The position numbers and the translations under genes are program-made. The notes under the pieces were generated by a model. It saw only the letters and a list, made by a program, of their open reading frames with translations, searched no databases and was not told where the DNA came from. Below, in pieces: positions 26,656 to 35,381 of a stretch of DNA of 64,000 nucleotides. The first letter of the stretch is position 1. Each line of letters begins with the position of its first letter. This DNA comes from Pseudooceanicola aestuarii (lineage in GTDB: Bacteria > Pseudomonadota > Alphaproteobacteria > Rhodobacterales > Rhodobacteraceae), in NCBI RefSeq assembly GCF_010614805.1, contig NZ_JAAFZC010000001.1, positions 2,396,001 to 2,460,000 of the forward strand. The letters run 5' to 3'.

Positions 26656-27990
26656 ATGCAAAAAGCCATGAAAATCGCGATCGTCGACGACGAGCAGGAC
26701 ATGCGTCAATCGATCAGCCAATGGCTGGCCCTGTCCGGGTTCGACACGGAAACCTTCGCCTCCGCCGAAGAGGCGCTGAAGGTTCTGGGCCCCGATTACC
26801 CGGGCATCGTGATTTCCGACATCAAGATGCCGGGCATGGATGGCATGGCCTTCCTGCGCAAGATCATGGGGCAGGACAGCACGCTGCCCGTGATCATGAT
26901 CACCGGCCACGGCGATGTTCCCATGGCGGTCGAGGCGATGCGGCTGGGCGCCTTCGATTTTCTGGAGAAACCGTTCAACCCCGACAAGATGAGCGCCCTG
27001 GCGAAAAAGGCGGCCAATGCCCGCCGCCTGACCATGGACAACCGCCAGCTGCGCCGCGAACTCAGCGATGGCGGGCAGATCATGAAGAAACTGATCGGCA
27101 CCTCCCCGGTGATGGAACGTCTGCGGGAGGATATTCTGGATCTGGGTCAGGCCGACGGGCATGTGCTGATCGACGGGGAAACCGGCACCGGCAAGACGCT
27201 GGTGGCCCATGCGCTGCACGCCGTGGGCGCGCGGGCCGGGAAGAAATTCGTCCTCGTTTCCTGCACCGCCCTGGGCGAGGATGCGCTGGCCAAGCGGCTG
27301 TTCGGTCCGATGCTGCCCGAAGACAGCCAGCTTCCGGCGGTGGAGGAAGCCCGCAATGGCACACTGGTGCTGGAGGATATCGAGGCGCTGCCAGATGTGC
27401 TTCAGGCGCGGCTGCTGAGCGTGATCAACGAGCAGGGCACCCCTGCGGAAACGCGGATCGTGGCGATTTCCAACCTTCAGGAACAGGGCCGCACCTGCGA
27501 GGACGTGCTGCGCCCCGACTTGTTCTATCGCCTGGCCGCGCTGCGCATCACCGTGCCGCCCCTGCGCCAGCGGGGGGAGGACATTCTGACCCTTTTCACC
27601 CGTCTGTCCGAGCAGTTCTCGGAGGAATACGGCTGTGACACGCCGCAGGTCTCGGCCCAGGAGGCCGCGCAGCTGTTGCAGGCGCCATGGCCCGGCAACG
27701 TGCGCCAGCTGATCAACGTGGCCGAACGCGCGGTGCTGCAATCGCGCCGTGGCTCGGGCACCATCGCCTCGCTTCTGATGAGCGATCACGAGGAAATGCA
27801 GCCCGTCATGACCACCGAGGGCAAGCCGCTGAAGGAATATGTCGAAGCGTTCGAGCGGATGCTGATCGACAACACGATGCGGCGGCACAAGGGCTCCATC
27901 TCCAACGTGATGGAAGAACTCTGCCTGCCGCGCCGCACACTGAACGAGAAGATGGCCAAATACGGGCTGCAACGCGCCGATTACCTGTAG
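26656..27990 (+). CDS. dctD: NtrC/DctD-type response regulator lacking the GAFTGA loop
   Basis: A 444-aa response regulator. The receiver domain (1-120) has the acidic pair at DDEQD, phospho-acceptor Asp55 in VISDIKMPG and the Lys in LEKPF. The AAA+ domain (about 135-370) has Walker A GETGTGKT at 164-171 and the arginine-finger region RPDLFYRLAALRITVPPLRQR. Where a sigma-54 activator should have GAFTGA, the sequence reads LFGPMLPEDSQLPA, so the loop is missing, and Walker B is LVLEDIE rather than LFLDEI. A Fis-type helix-turn-helix ends the protein (RRHKGSISNVMEELCLPRRT). It may therefore act on a housekeeping promoter. It is followed by a strong terminator. Confidence 0.88.
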   Translation: MQKAMKIAIVDDEQDMRQSISQWLALSGFDTETFASAEEALKVLGPDYPGIVISDIKMPGMDGMAFLRKIMGQDSTLPVIMITGHGDVPMAVEAMRLGAFDFLEKPFNPDKMSALAKKAANARRLTMDNRQLRRELSDGGQIMKKLIGTSPVMERLREDILDLGQADGHVLIDGETGTGKTLVAHALHAVGARAGKKFVLVSCTALGEDALAKRLFGPMLPEDSQLPAVEEARNGTLVLEDIEALPDVLQARLLSVINEQGTPAETRIVAISNLQEQGRTCEDVLRPDLFYRLAALRITVPPLRQRGEDILTLFTRLSEQFSEEYGCDTPQVSAQEAAQLLQAPWPGNVRQLINVAERAVLQSRRGSGTIASLLMSDHEEMQPVMTTEGKPLKEYVEAFERMLIDNTMRRHKGSISNVMEELCLPRRTLNEKMAKYGLQRADYL

Positions 27991-28016
27991 GCGCGCCGCC
28001 CGGTCACGAAACGGAT

Positions 28017-28051
28017 CGGACCGCCGGGGTGGGGGCCCCGGCGGTCCGTTT
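28017..28051 (+). terminator. Strong intrinsic terminator after dctD
   Basis: CGGACCGCCGGGG at 28017-28029 pairs perfectly over 13 bp with CCCCGGCGGTCCG at 28036-28048, followed by TTT. It lies 27 bp after the dctD stop and before the convergent M32 peptidase gene; the stem may serve both strands. Confidence 0.8.
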
Positions 28052-28095
28052 CATACCGGCCCGGGATCGGGCAAGCCGGCATGATGTCAGCGCGC

Positions 28096-29589
28096 TCAGG
28101 CGCCGAATTTCTGCCCCAGATAGGCCAGATAGGCCGACGGATCGCTGGCGCGGGCGCCGATCCCCTCCAGCACCTCGGCGCGGCTGCGGCTGCGGCCATG
28201 TTGCCAGACCAGATCGCCCAAAGCCCCGCGCAGGGGGGCGGTGTCCCCGCCTTCCAGCGCGCGGCGGATGCCGGGCTGGCCGGCGTCCAGATGGGCCATG
28301 ATCTGCGCGGCGGTGATATTGCCGATCGTGTAGGTCGGGAAGGATCCGATATAGCCCGAGGACCAATGCACATCCTGCAGGCAGCCCAGCCCGTCGTCCG
28401 GCACCTCCAGCCCCAGATCGTCGCGCATGGCGGCGTTCCAGGCCTCGGGCACATCGGCGACCGACAGGCTGCCATCCATCAGCGCCATTTCGATCCGCAC
28501 CCGCAGCATGATGTGGAAATCATAGGTCAGCTCGTCCGCCTCCACACGGATCAGCCCCGGCTCCACCCGGTTGACGGCGGCGACGAATTCCGCCTCGCTC
28601 ACGTCGCGCAGCTGTTCGGGGAAGGTATCCCGCAGCCGCCCGAAGTGATGCGCCCAGAAGGCCGGGGTGCGGCCGACGTGGTTTTCCAGCAGGCGCGACT
28701 GGCTTTCGTGCATTCCGAAACTGCTGCCCGCCACGGCATAGAGCCCCACCATGTCCGTTGCATGTGCCCCGCGGGTCAGGGTCGGGTCGGCACCCATCTC
28801 GTAGAGCGCATGACCCACCTCGTGGATCGTGCCGAAGATCGACATCGGCAGGTAATTGGGCGCCCAGCGGGAGGTGATGCGCACGTCCTGCCGGGTAAAG
28901 CTGATCTCGAACGGATGGACCGCCGTGTCCAGCCGCCCGCGCGTCATGTCATAGCCAAGCGCCTGCGCGGTGTCGCGGCAGAAGACCTGTTGCAGCGCCG
29001 GATCGTAATCGCGGTACAGGAAATCCTTGCGCGAGGCAGGGCGGCCCAGGGCGGCATCCAGGATCGGTTTCATCCCGGCGCGCAGCTGATCGAACAGCGT
29101 GCCCAGGCTGGCGGCGGTCTCGCCGGGTTCGAAGATCTCGACCATCGGATCATAGGGGTGGCCGTCATGGCCCAAGGCATCCGCGACCTGGCGGGCCAGA
29201 TCGATCGTTTCCTCCAGATGCGGGCGGAACAGGGCGAAATCGGCGCTGGCGCGCGCCGCGGCCCAGGCCGCACCGGCGATGGCCGATTTCTCCGCCTGGC
29301 GGCGCAGCAGGTCGGCGGGAATGCGGGCATGGTGGTTGCGCGCCTCCAGCACCGATTGCGCCGCGCGGCGGGCGCGGTCGTCGGGGGCCTCCGCCAGGGC
29401 CACCTGCGCCGCCTCGGCCATGGCGGGATCCAGGATCATCTCCCGCGCCAGCCCTTTCAACGTGGCAATCTGGTGGCCGCGCGTCTCGGCCCCGCCGGCG
29501 GGCATCATCACCCGTGCATCCCATTGCAGCGCATTCACCGCGCAAAGCACGTCGTTCAGCCGCGCGACGCGGGTGTCCAGATCGCTCAT
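28096..29589 (-). CDS. Carboxypeptidase M32 (Taq-type metallocarboxypeptidase)
   Basis: A 497-aa cytoplasmic zinc carboxypeptidase with the M32 catalytic motif HEVGH at about 256-260 in IFGTIHEVGHALYEMG, and the later glutamate in GMHESQSRLLENHVGR that completes the zinc site. The DTAVHPFEISFTRQDVRITSRW segment is the family signature. Length is normal. Its ATG overlaps the stop of the upstream ABC ATPase as ATGA, so it is the last gene of the peptide-import operon and would degrade the imported peptides from the C-terminus. Confidence 0.92.
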   Translation of the reverse strand: MSDLDTRVARLNDVLCAVNALQWDARVMMPAGGAETRGHQIATLKGLAREMILDPAMAEAAQVALAEAPDDRARRAAQSVLEARNHHARIPADLLRRQAEKSAIAGAAWAAARASADFALFRPHLEETIDLARQVADALGHDGHPYDPMVEIFEPGETAASLGTLFDQLRAGMKPILDAALGRPASRKDFLYRDYDPALQQVFCRDTAQALGYDMTRGRLDTAVHPFEISFTRQDVRITSRWAPNYLPMSIFGTIHEVGHALYEMGADPTLTRGAHATDMVGLYAVAGSSFGMHESQSRLLENHVGRTPAFWAHHFGRLRDTFPEQLRDVSEAEFVAAVNRVEPGLIRVEADELTYDFHIMLRVRIEMALMDGSLSVADVPEAWNAAMRDDLGLEVPDDGLGCLQDVHWSSGYIGSFPTYTIGNITAAQIMAHLDAGQPGIRRALEGGDTAPLRGALGDLVWQHGRSRSRAEVLEGIGARASDPSAYLAYLGQKFGA

Positions 29590-30662
29590 GCCGCCACCTC
29601 CGTCGTGGCAGCATCGCTGCCTGTGCCGCCGTCATGCAGATGGCAGGCCACCGTGCGCGCCGTCGCGCCGGGGGCCTTCAGCACCGGCACCTCCACCTTG
29701 CAGCGCGGCCCGGCAAAGGGACAGCGCGGGTGAAAGGCGCAGCCGCCGGGCGGATTGATGGGCGAGGGGATTTCCCCCTTGATCGGGTGGAAACTGGCCC
29801 GGCCCGTGCCCAGCGTCGGGACGGAGGCAAAAAGCGCGCGGGTATAGGGGTGCAACGGTTCCTGATAGAGCGCTGCGGCATCGGCCAGTTCCACGACCCG
29901 GCCCAGATACATGATCGCCACCCGGTCGCAGACATGGCGCACCACCGACAGATCATGCGAGATGAACAATGCCGTCAGATCAAGATCGCGCCGCAAGTCC
30001 ATGAAAAGGTTCAGAACCTGCGCCTGAATGGACACGTCGAGAGAGGCGACAGCCTCATCCAGGACCAGCAGTTCCGGTTCCATGGCAAGCGCACGGGCGA
30101 TGGCGATCCGCTGGCGTTGCCCGCCGGAGAACTGGTGCGGCAGCCGGTTGGCATAGGCGCCTTCCAGACCGACCTGTTCCAGCAAGGCGGATACACGGGC
30201 CTGCGCCTCGCCTGCGGGGGTGATATGGTGCAGGCGCGGGCCTTCGGCGATCGTCTCGCCCACCTTCATGCGGGGGTTCAGACTGGCAAAGGGATCCTGA
30301 TGGATCATCTGCACGCGGGTCGTCAGCTTTTCGACATTGCCGTCCGGGCCACGCGCCACCGGCTTGCCGTCCAGGGTGACGCTGCCCGCCGTGGGGGCAT
30401 AGATCCCCGAGACGATGCGCCCCAGGGTGGACTTGCCGCAGCCGGATTCACCGACCACGCCCAGCACCTCCCGCCGGGGGACGGTCAGGCTGACATCGGT
30501 CAGCGCATGCACCGTGACCTGGCTGTCCCGCCCGGTGATCCGGTCCAGCGCACGGGTCAGCAGGCCAGGCGCCCGGCTGAACCGTTTGGAGACATTGTCG
30601 ATCCGCAGCAGCGGGGACTGCGCATCGGCGGGGGCTGCGGTCTTGGAAGGGGTGGCGGTCAT
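29586..30662 (-). CDS. Peptide ABC transporter ATP-binding protein (DppF type)
   Basis: A 358-aa ATPase. It has Walker A GESGCGKS at about 71-78, signature FSGGQRQRIAIARAL, Walker B LLVLDEAVASLDVS and switch His in FISHDLSVVRH. The C-terminal oligopeptide-transporter extension carries the cysteine-containing GCAFHPRCPFAGPRCK motif. The ATG at 30662 overlaps the upstream DppD stop (ATGA). Its stop overlaps the M32 gene. The Walker B reads DEAV where DEPV/DEPT is usual, a Pro-to-Ala change. Confidence 0.93.
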   Translation of the reverse strand: MTATPSKTAAPADAQSPLLRIDNVSKRFSRAPGLLTRALDRITGRDSQVTVHALTDVSLTVPRREVLGVVGESGCGKSTLGRIVSGIYAPTAGSVTLDGKPVARGPDGNVEKLTTRVQMIHQDPFASLNPRMKVGETIAEGPRLHHITPAGEAQARVSALLEQVGLEGAYANRLPHQFSGGQRQRIAIARALAMEPELLVLDEAVASLDVSIQAQVLNLFMDLRRDLDLTALFISHDLSVVRHVCDRVAIMYLGRVVELADAAALYQEPLHPYTRALFASVPTLGTGRASFHPIKGEIPSPINPPGGCAFHPRCPFAGPRCKVEVPVLKAPGATARTVACHLHDGGTGSDAATTEVAA

Positions 30663-31624
30663 GAGGCCTCCAGCGGGTGATGGCACAGAAGGTCGCTGTC
30701 TCCCCGGCTGACGCGCGGCGGCGGGGTGGCGCAGACCTCGGTCGCGCGGGGGCAGCGGGGACGGAAGGGGCAGCCCGAGGGCAGGTTCGACAGCTGCGGC
30801 GTCGATCCGGGGATCTGCGGCAGTTTCCCGCCCGGTTCATGCAGGCTGGGCACGCTGTCGATCAGCCCCTTGGTATAGGGATGGCGGGGCGCGGCGATGA
30901 TCGCCTCCGCCGGGCCGCTTTCGACGATGCGCCCGGCATACATGACGCTGATGTCATCGGCGAGGGAGGACACGACGGCCAGATCGTGACTGACCCAGAC
31001 GATGGCGGTGCCGGTCTCGTCGGCCAGGCGCCGCACCTCGGCCAGGATCTGGCCCTGGATGGACACGTCCAGCGCCGTCGTCGGCTCATCCGCGATGATC
31101 ACCGCCGGGCGGTGCAACAGGGCGGTGGCGATGGCCACGCGCTGGCGCATGCCGCCGGACAGCTGATGCGGATAGGCGCGCAGCCGTTCCGCCGGGGCGG
31201 GGATGCCCACCGTTTCCAGCGCCTGACGGGCGCGGTCCCAGGCGGCGGCCTTGCTCATCTTCTCGTGCACACGCACGGCCATGGCCATCTGGTCGCCGAC
31301 GCGCAGCACCGGGTTCAGGGTCATCATCGGATCCTGGAACACCATGGCCACCCGCGATCCGCGCATCCGGCGCATCGCCTCGGCGGGCAGGGTGCGGAGG
31401 TCGGTGCCATCCACCAGCACCTGCCCTCCGGTGACGCGGCCCGGTTCCTCGATCAGGCCCAGGATGGAAAAGCCGGTGACGCTTTTGCCCGATCCGCTTT
31501 CGCCCACAAGGCCCATGATGCGCCCCGCCTCAACGGAGAAGGACACATCGTTCACCGCCGTTACCATGCCGCCACGGGTTTCGAACCGGGTGGTCAGGCC
31601 CCGGACGTCCAGCGCGACGCTCAT
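30659..31624 (-). CDS. Peptide ABC transporter ATP-binding protein (DppD type)
   Basis: A 321-aa ATPase with Walker A GESGSGKS (about 40-47), Q-loop [12 protein letters not shown], signature [15 protein letters not shown], Walker [15 protein letters not shown] and VSHDLAVV. The C-terminal peptide-transporter extension has [15 protein letters not shown]. The start overlaps the permease stop by four bases. It pairs with the DppF-type ATPase downstream. Confidence 0.93.
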   Translation of the reverse strand: MSVALDVRGLTTRFETRGGMVTAVNDVSFSVEAGRIMGLVGESGSGKSVTGFSILGLIEEPGRVTGGQVLVDGTDLRTLPAEAMRRMRGSRVAMVFQDPMMTLNPVLRVGDQMAMAVRVHEKMSKAAAWDRARQALETVGIPAPAERLRAYPHQLSGGMRQRVAIATALLHRPAVIIADEPTTALDVSIQGQILAEVRRLADETGTAIVWVSHDLAVVSSLADDISVMYAGRIVESGPAEAIIAAPRHPYTKGLIDSVPSLHEPGGKLPQIPGSTPQLSNLPSGCPFRPRCPRATEVCATPPPRVSRGDSDLLCHHPLEAS

Positions 31625-32571
31625 CGGGCGTGCCTCGGGTCCAGAACGTGGCGGACCTGATCGCCTACCAGATTGATGGCAACGACAGTGATCATCAGGA
31701 AAATCCCCGGATAGATGGACAGCCAGTAGCGATCCGAATGGATGTATTTGAACCCGTTTGAGATCAGCGATCCCAGCGACGGTTCGGTCAGTGGCAGGCC
31801 CACGCCCAGAAAAGACAGCGTCGCCTCCAGCGCGATGGCACTGGCGACCTGCACGGTGGCCACGACGATCAGCGGCGGCATCACGTTGGGCAGCAGGTGG
31901 CGGAACAGCACCCGGCGCGTCGGCAGGGGGGTAGAGCGCGCCGCCTCGATATAATCCTTGCCGCGTTCGACGGTGGCGGCGCCATGGGTGGTACGGGCGA
32001 AATAGGCATATTGCGCCACCACCAGCGCCAGGATGATCTGGCTGACCCCCTGACCCAGCATCGCCACCAGCACCAGCGCCAGCAGGATGGCGGGCATCGA
32101 CAGTTGCAGATCCACGATCCGCATCAGCAGCGCTTCTACCCGGCCGCCGAAATAGGCAGCCGTCAGGCCGACGCAGATGCCCACCATCAGCGCGCAGGCC
32201 CCGGCCGACAGGCCGATGATGAAACTGGTGCGCAGCCCGTAGAAAATCGCCGACAGCATGTCGCGCCCGGCATTGTCGGTGCCCAGCCAGTGGACATAGC
32301 CGCCTGACCCTTCGGTGCCGGGCCGCAGGAAGGCGTCCAGCCAGTCCAGCGCCGCCATGTCATAGGGATCCTGCGGCGACACCAGCGCGGCGCCGAAGGA
32401 GACGAACAGCAGCAGCCCGATCACGATCAGCGAGGCGACGGCCACCGGGGAGCGGCGGTAATCGGACCAGAAGTTGCGCAGCCGCTGCGCGCGGGTGTCA
32501 ACGGGCGGGGCGGAGGGCAGGGCCAGCGTGATGCCGTCCTGCGGTTCGGTGGTCGGTGCCGTCCCGGTCAT
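31621..32571 (-). CDS. Peptide ABC transporter permease (DppC type)
   Basis: A 316-aa permease with a long polar N-terminus (about 1-45) and six membrane helices. The DppC motif HWLGTDNAGRDMLSAIFYGLR precedes the second helix, and the EAA loop appears as YIEAARSTPLPTRRVLFRHLLPNVMPPLIV. Its ATG overlaps the DppB-type stop by one base (TGATG). It is part of the five-gene importer. Confidence 0.93.
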   Translation of the reverse strand: MTGTAPTTEPQDGITLALPSAPPVDTRAQRLRNFWSDYRRSPVAVASLIVIGLLLFVSFGAALVSPQDPYDMAALDWLDAFLRPGTEGSGGYVHWLGTDNAGRDMLSAIFYGLRTSFIIGLSAGACALMVGICVGLTAAYFGGRVEALLMRIVDLQLSMPAILLALVLVAMLGQGVSQIILALVVAQYAYFARTTHGAATVERGKDYIEAARSTPLPTRRVLFRHLLPNVMPPLIVVATVQVASAIALEATLSFLGVGLPLTEPSLGSLISNGFKYIHSDRYWLSIYPGIFLMITVVAINLVGDQVRHVLDPRHAR

Positions 32572-33545
32572 CAGGCGCCCCCTTTCAGACGAACCCGGGG
32601 GTCAAGCCGGGCATAGATCAGATCGACCGTCAGGTTGATCAGCACGAAGAGCACAACCACCAGAATCAGGTAGGTAACCATGACGGGCCGGTCGAGTTGC
32701 AGGATGGAATCGATGATCAGCTTGCCCACGCCGGGCCAGGTGAACACGCTTTCGGTCACCACCGCGAAGGCCAGGGTGGAGCCGAGCTCCAGCCCGAAGA
32801 CGGTGACGATGGGAATGGAGATGTTGCGCAGCACGTGCTGGCGGATGATCTGCCCGTCGGGCAGGCCCTGGGCTCGGGCGAATTTCACGTAATCGGTCTG
32901 CATCGCCTCCACCATTCCGGCGCGGGTCAGCCGGATCAGAAGCCCCATCTTGAACAGCGACAGGTTCAGGGCGGGCATGATCACATGGCTCCAGCCATCG
33001 GCGGAGAACAGCGAACTTTCGATCCCGAGGAAGGAGGCCACATCGCCGCGCCCGCCGGAGGGCAACCAGCCCAGGTTCACGGCGAACAGCATGATCAGCA
33101 GCATCCCGATCCAGAAGGTCGGCACCGAAAAGCCCAGCACCGACAGCGCCATGATCGCCCGCGCCGCCGCGCTGTCGGGGCGGTAGCCTGCGTAGAGACC
33201 GGCGGGAATGCCGACGAAGGTGGCGATGCAGACGGAGACAAAGACCAGTTCCAGCGTCGCGGGCAGGCGGGAGAAAACCAGATCCACCACGGGAATGTTA
33301 TACACCATGGAGGTGCCAAGATCGCCCTGTGCCACATTGGTCAGGAAGGTGAAATATTGGCGCCAAAGCGGTTGATCCAGCCCGTATTGGGCGATCAGCT
33401 TGGCGCGGATTTCCTGGGTCGCACCGGGGTCGATCAGCACGTCGATCGGGTTGCCGATGGCATAGACGCCGACGAAGACGATGATCGACATGGCGAAAAC
33501 GACGGCGACGGCCTGGATCAGCCGTCTGACAAGATATCCGAACAT
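32571..33545 (-). CDS. Peptide ABC transporter permease (DppB type)
   Basis: A 324-aa permease, beginning MFGYLVRRLIQAVAVVFAMS, with GAGGA before the ATG at 33545. DppB features are the QYGLDQPLWRQYFTFLTN segment, GDLGTS and the EAA loop (YVKFARAQGLPDGQIIRQHVLRN). A longer frame upstream is Pro/Arg-rich and not part of the gene. It follows the binding-protein gene after 96 bp that hold a stem-loop. Confidence 0.93.
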   Translation of the reverse strand: MFGYLVRRLIQAVAVVFAMSIIVFVGVYAIGNPIDVLIDPGATQEIRAKLIAQYGLDQPLWRQYFTFLTNVAQGDLGTSMVYNIPVVDLVFSRLPATLELVFVSVCIATFVGIPAGLYAGYRPDSAAARAIMALSVLGFSVPTFWIGMLLIMLFAVNLGWLPSGGRGDVASFLGIESSLFSADGWSHVIMPALNLSLFKMGLLIRLTRAGMVEAMQTDYVKFARAQGLPDGQIIRQHVLRNISIPIVTVFGLELGSTLAFAVVTESVFTWPGVGKLIIDSILQLDRPVMVTYLILVVVLFVLINLTVDLIYARLDPRVRLKGGA

Positions 33546-33607
33546 GGAATCCTCGTTCTTGTGCTGCGGCGGGACGCATGGCGGCGACACCTGCCGGGGC
33601 GGGGGGT

Positions 33608-33633
33608 GGTGCGCGCCCCGAAGGGCACGCACC
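33608..33633 (-). promoter_or_regulatory. Stem-loop between peptide-binding-protein and permease genes
   Basis: GGTGCGCGCCC at 33608-33618 pairs with GGGCACGCACC at 33623-33633 with one mismatch around a CGAA loop. There is no T-run. Its place, directly after the binding-protein gene, matches the hairpins in the other two ABC operons of this window. Confidence 0.55.
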
Positions 33634-33641
33634 GGGACGGG

Positions 33642-35213
33642 TCACTCCGCCGGAGTGATCGCGTAGGCGCGGGTTTCCTGGTCGACACGCGGGGTGAACT
33701 CCAGCGTGCCGGCCTCCGCCGCCCAAACGGTTTGCAGGATCACCGTGGGGATCAGCGCGCGGTCTTCCATCGCGATGAAGGACGCTTCTTCGTACAGTTT
33801 CTTGCGCGCATCGGGGCCGAGGGTCTGGGCGCCCTTGTTGAAGACCTCGTCGAATTCCGGGTTGGAATACATCGTGCGGTTGAAGTTGCCAAAGCCCTTT
33901 TCCTCGTCCGGGGTGTGCACCAGCGCACCGTAGGTATAGGCGGCCTCCCCCGTCAGGGTGCCCCAGGCGGACATGGCCATGGTGTATTCCTTGCGCGCGG
34001 CGGCGGGGAAGAAGACCGTGCCGTTCAGCGCCTGGGCGTTCACCGTCAGCCCCAGCCGGGACCACATCTGCGCCAGCGCCTCGCAGACCACGGCATCGCC
34101 GGGCACGCGGTTGTTGGTGCAGGTGAAGTCGATTTCGAACCCGTCGGGATAGCCTGCGTCGGCCAGCAATTCCTTGGCCTGCGCGATGTCGTATTCGCGG
34201 GTCGGCAGCTCTGTGGAATAGCCGAAGAACCCTTCGGGCATCAGCTGGTTGGCCGGGGTGCCCAGCCCTTCGAGGACGATATTGACCAGCACGTCGCGGT
34301 TGATCGCCAGGTCCAGCGCCTTGCGGACGCGCAGATCCTGAAGCGGGTTGCCGTCCACCGGCTCGCCATCAATGGTGATCGGCTGCGGTTCTTCGTCGAC
34401 GACAGAGGGCTGGACGTTCAGGATATAGACGGAATCGGAGACAAAGGTCTCCATGTCGCTGTCGCCCTTGATCGCCAGGTAGTCGGAGGCGGGGACATAG
34501 TTGATCAGGTCCACCTCTCCCGAGCGCAGGGCCGCCACGCGGGCCGCGTCATCGGGGATCTCGCGGCGGGTGACGTTTTCCCAGACCGGCGCGTCGCCCC
34601 AATAGCCGTCAAAGCGGGTCAGCTCCATGTCGCCCTTGGGTTGCCAGGACACCAGCTTGTAGGGCCCGGTGCCGATGGCCTTGTCGCCCGAGTTGAATTC
34701 CTCGTTCCCGGCTTCCATGCCGGTTTCGGAGGGCACCACGAACAGGCGGGTGAAGTCGTTGGGCAGGGCGGGGGCGATACCCTTGGTGTGCACGCGTAGG
34801 GTGTAATCGTCCACCACTTCGACGCTGTCCACGTATTTGGTGTACAGGGTCATCGACATCGGGCCGGTCACTTCGGGGATCCGCTCGATGGAGAACTTGG
34901 CGTCTTCGGCGGTGAAGTCGGTGCCGTCGTGGAATTTCACCCCTTCGCGCAGTTTGAAATCCCAGGTGGTGTCGTCGATGGCTTCCCAGGAGACGGCCAG
35001 TCCGGGTTGCAGCTGCAACTTGTCATCCACGTCGATCAGCGTGTCGTAGACATGGCGCAGGGCGTCGGCCTGACTGCCCAGGGTGGACCAATGCGGATCC
35101 ATGGAATCGGGACCGGCGCGCAGGCCGATGACCAGATCCTCAGCAAAGACCTGCGGCGCGGCGGCCAGCAGGGCGATGGCGGCAACGGCCGTCTTCAACG
35201 TGGTGCGAGACAT
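33642..35213 (-). CDS. Peptide ABC transporter binding protein (SBP family 5, normal order)
   Basis: A 523-aa periplasmic binding protein. Residues 1-24 are a Sec signal peptide ending VFA-E. The mature protein begins DLVIGLRAGPDSMDPHW, then LREGVKFHDGTDFTAEDAKFSIER, the family-5 order. The helix AKELLADAGYPDGF followed by EALAQMWSRLGLTVNAQAL lies in the C-terminal third, as usual. I use the ATG at 35213 because GGGGAG lies nine bases upstream; a TTG six bases earlier is too close to it. It is the first gene of the leftward importer operon. Confidence 0.93.
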   Translation of the reverse strand: MSRTTLKTAVAAIALLAAAPQVFAEDLVIGLRAGPDSMDPHWSTLGSQADALRHVYDTLIDVDDKLQLQPGLAVSWEAIDDTTWDFKLREGVKFHDGTDFTAEDAKFSIERIPEVTGPMSMTLYTKYVDSVEVVDDYTLRVHTKGIAPALPNDFTRLFVVPSETGMEAGNEEFNSGDKAIGTGPYKLVSWQPKGDMELTRFDGYWGDAPVWENVTRREIPDDAARVAALRSGEVDLINYVPASDYLAIKGDSDMETFVSDSVYILNVQPSVVDEEPQPITIDGEPVDGNPLQDLRVRKALDLAINRDVLVNIVLEGLGTPANQLMPEGFFGYSTELPTREYDIAQAKELLADAGYPDGFEIDFTCTNNRVPGDAVVCEALAQMWSRLGLTVNAQALNGTVFFPAAARKEYTMAMSAWGTLTGEAAYTYGALVHTPDEEKGFGNFNRTMYSNPEFDEVFNKGAQTLGPDARKKLYEEASFIAMEDRALIPTVILQTVWAAEAGTLEFTPRVDQETRAYAITPAE

Positions 35214-35249
35214 GAACAAGAACTCCCCTGTGTGTTACATTGTCCTGAA

Positions 35250-35279
35250 ACAGTACGAGGTGTTTTTTGAAGCGGTCAA
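35250..35279 (-). promoter_or_regulatory. Putative sigma-70-like promoter of the peptide importer
   Basis: On the minus strand TTGACC (35279-35274) and TACTGT (35255-35250) are spaced by 18 bp and lie about 37 bp before the binding-protein start. The surrounding 110 bp are far more AT-rich than the rest of the window. Confidence 0.5.
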
Positions 35280-35342
35280 GAAATTTGTGACAGTTTGGCG
35301 ATACAAAATATGCGGCATTCCAATTATTCGACAAAAAAAATT

Positions 35343-35362
35343 ACACTTGGCAGCTCAAGTGT
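35343..35362. promoter_or_regulatory. Inverted repeat, candidate GntR operator
   Basis: ACACTTG and CAAGTGT form a perfect 7-bp inverted repeat separated by six bases. It lies 19 bp before the gntR start, in the divergent intergenic region shared with the peptide importer. In addition TACATTGT occurs at 35236-35243 and again at 35368-35375, near both start codons. Confidence 0.5.
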
Positions 35363-35381
35363 TTTCCTACATTGTAACGAT

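Noticed and set aside
29586..30662. DppF-type ATPase as inactive because Walker B reads DEAV
   Set aside because: Only the Pro after the catalytic Glu is changed; the Asp-Glu pair, Walker A, signature and switch His are intact, so loss of function is not indicated.
32556..34799. Plus-strand frame of about 747 codons opposite the DppB and binding-protein genes
   Set aside because: The longest shadow frame in the window. Its His/Gln/Asp/Gly-rich composition and lack of motifs mark it as antisense to two clear genes.
35295..35381. N-terminal extension of the GntR gene by about 29 codons
   Set aside because: The extension runs through the AT-rich promoter island and candidate operator and has no family support; the ATG at 35382 gives the normal GntR start.
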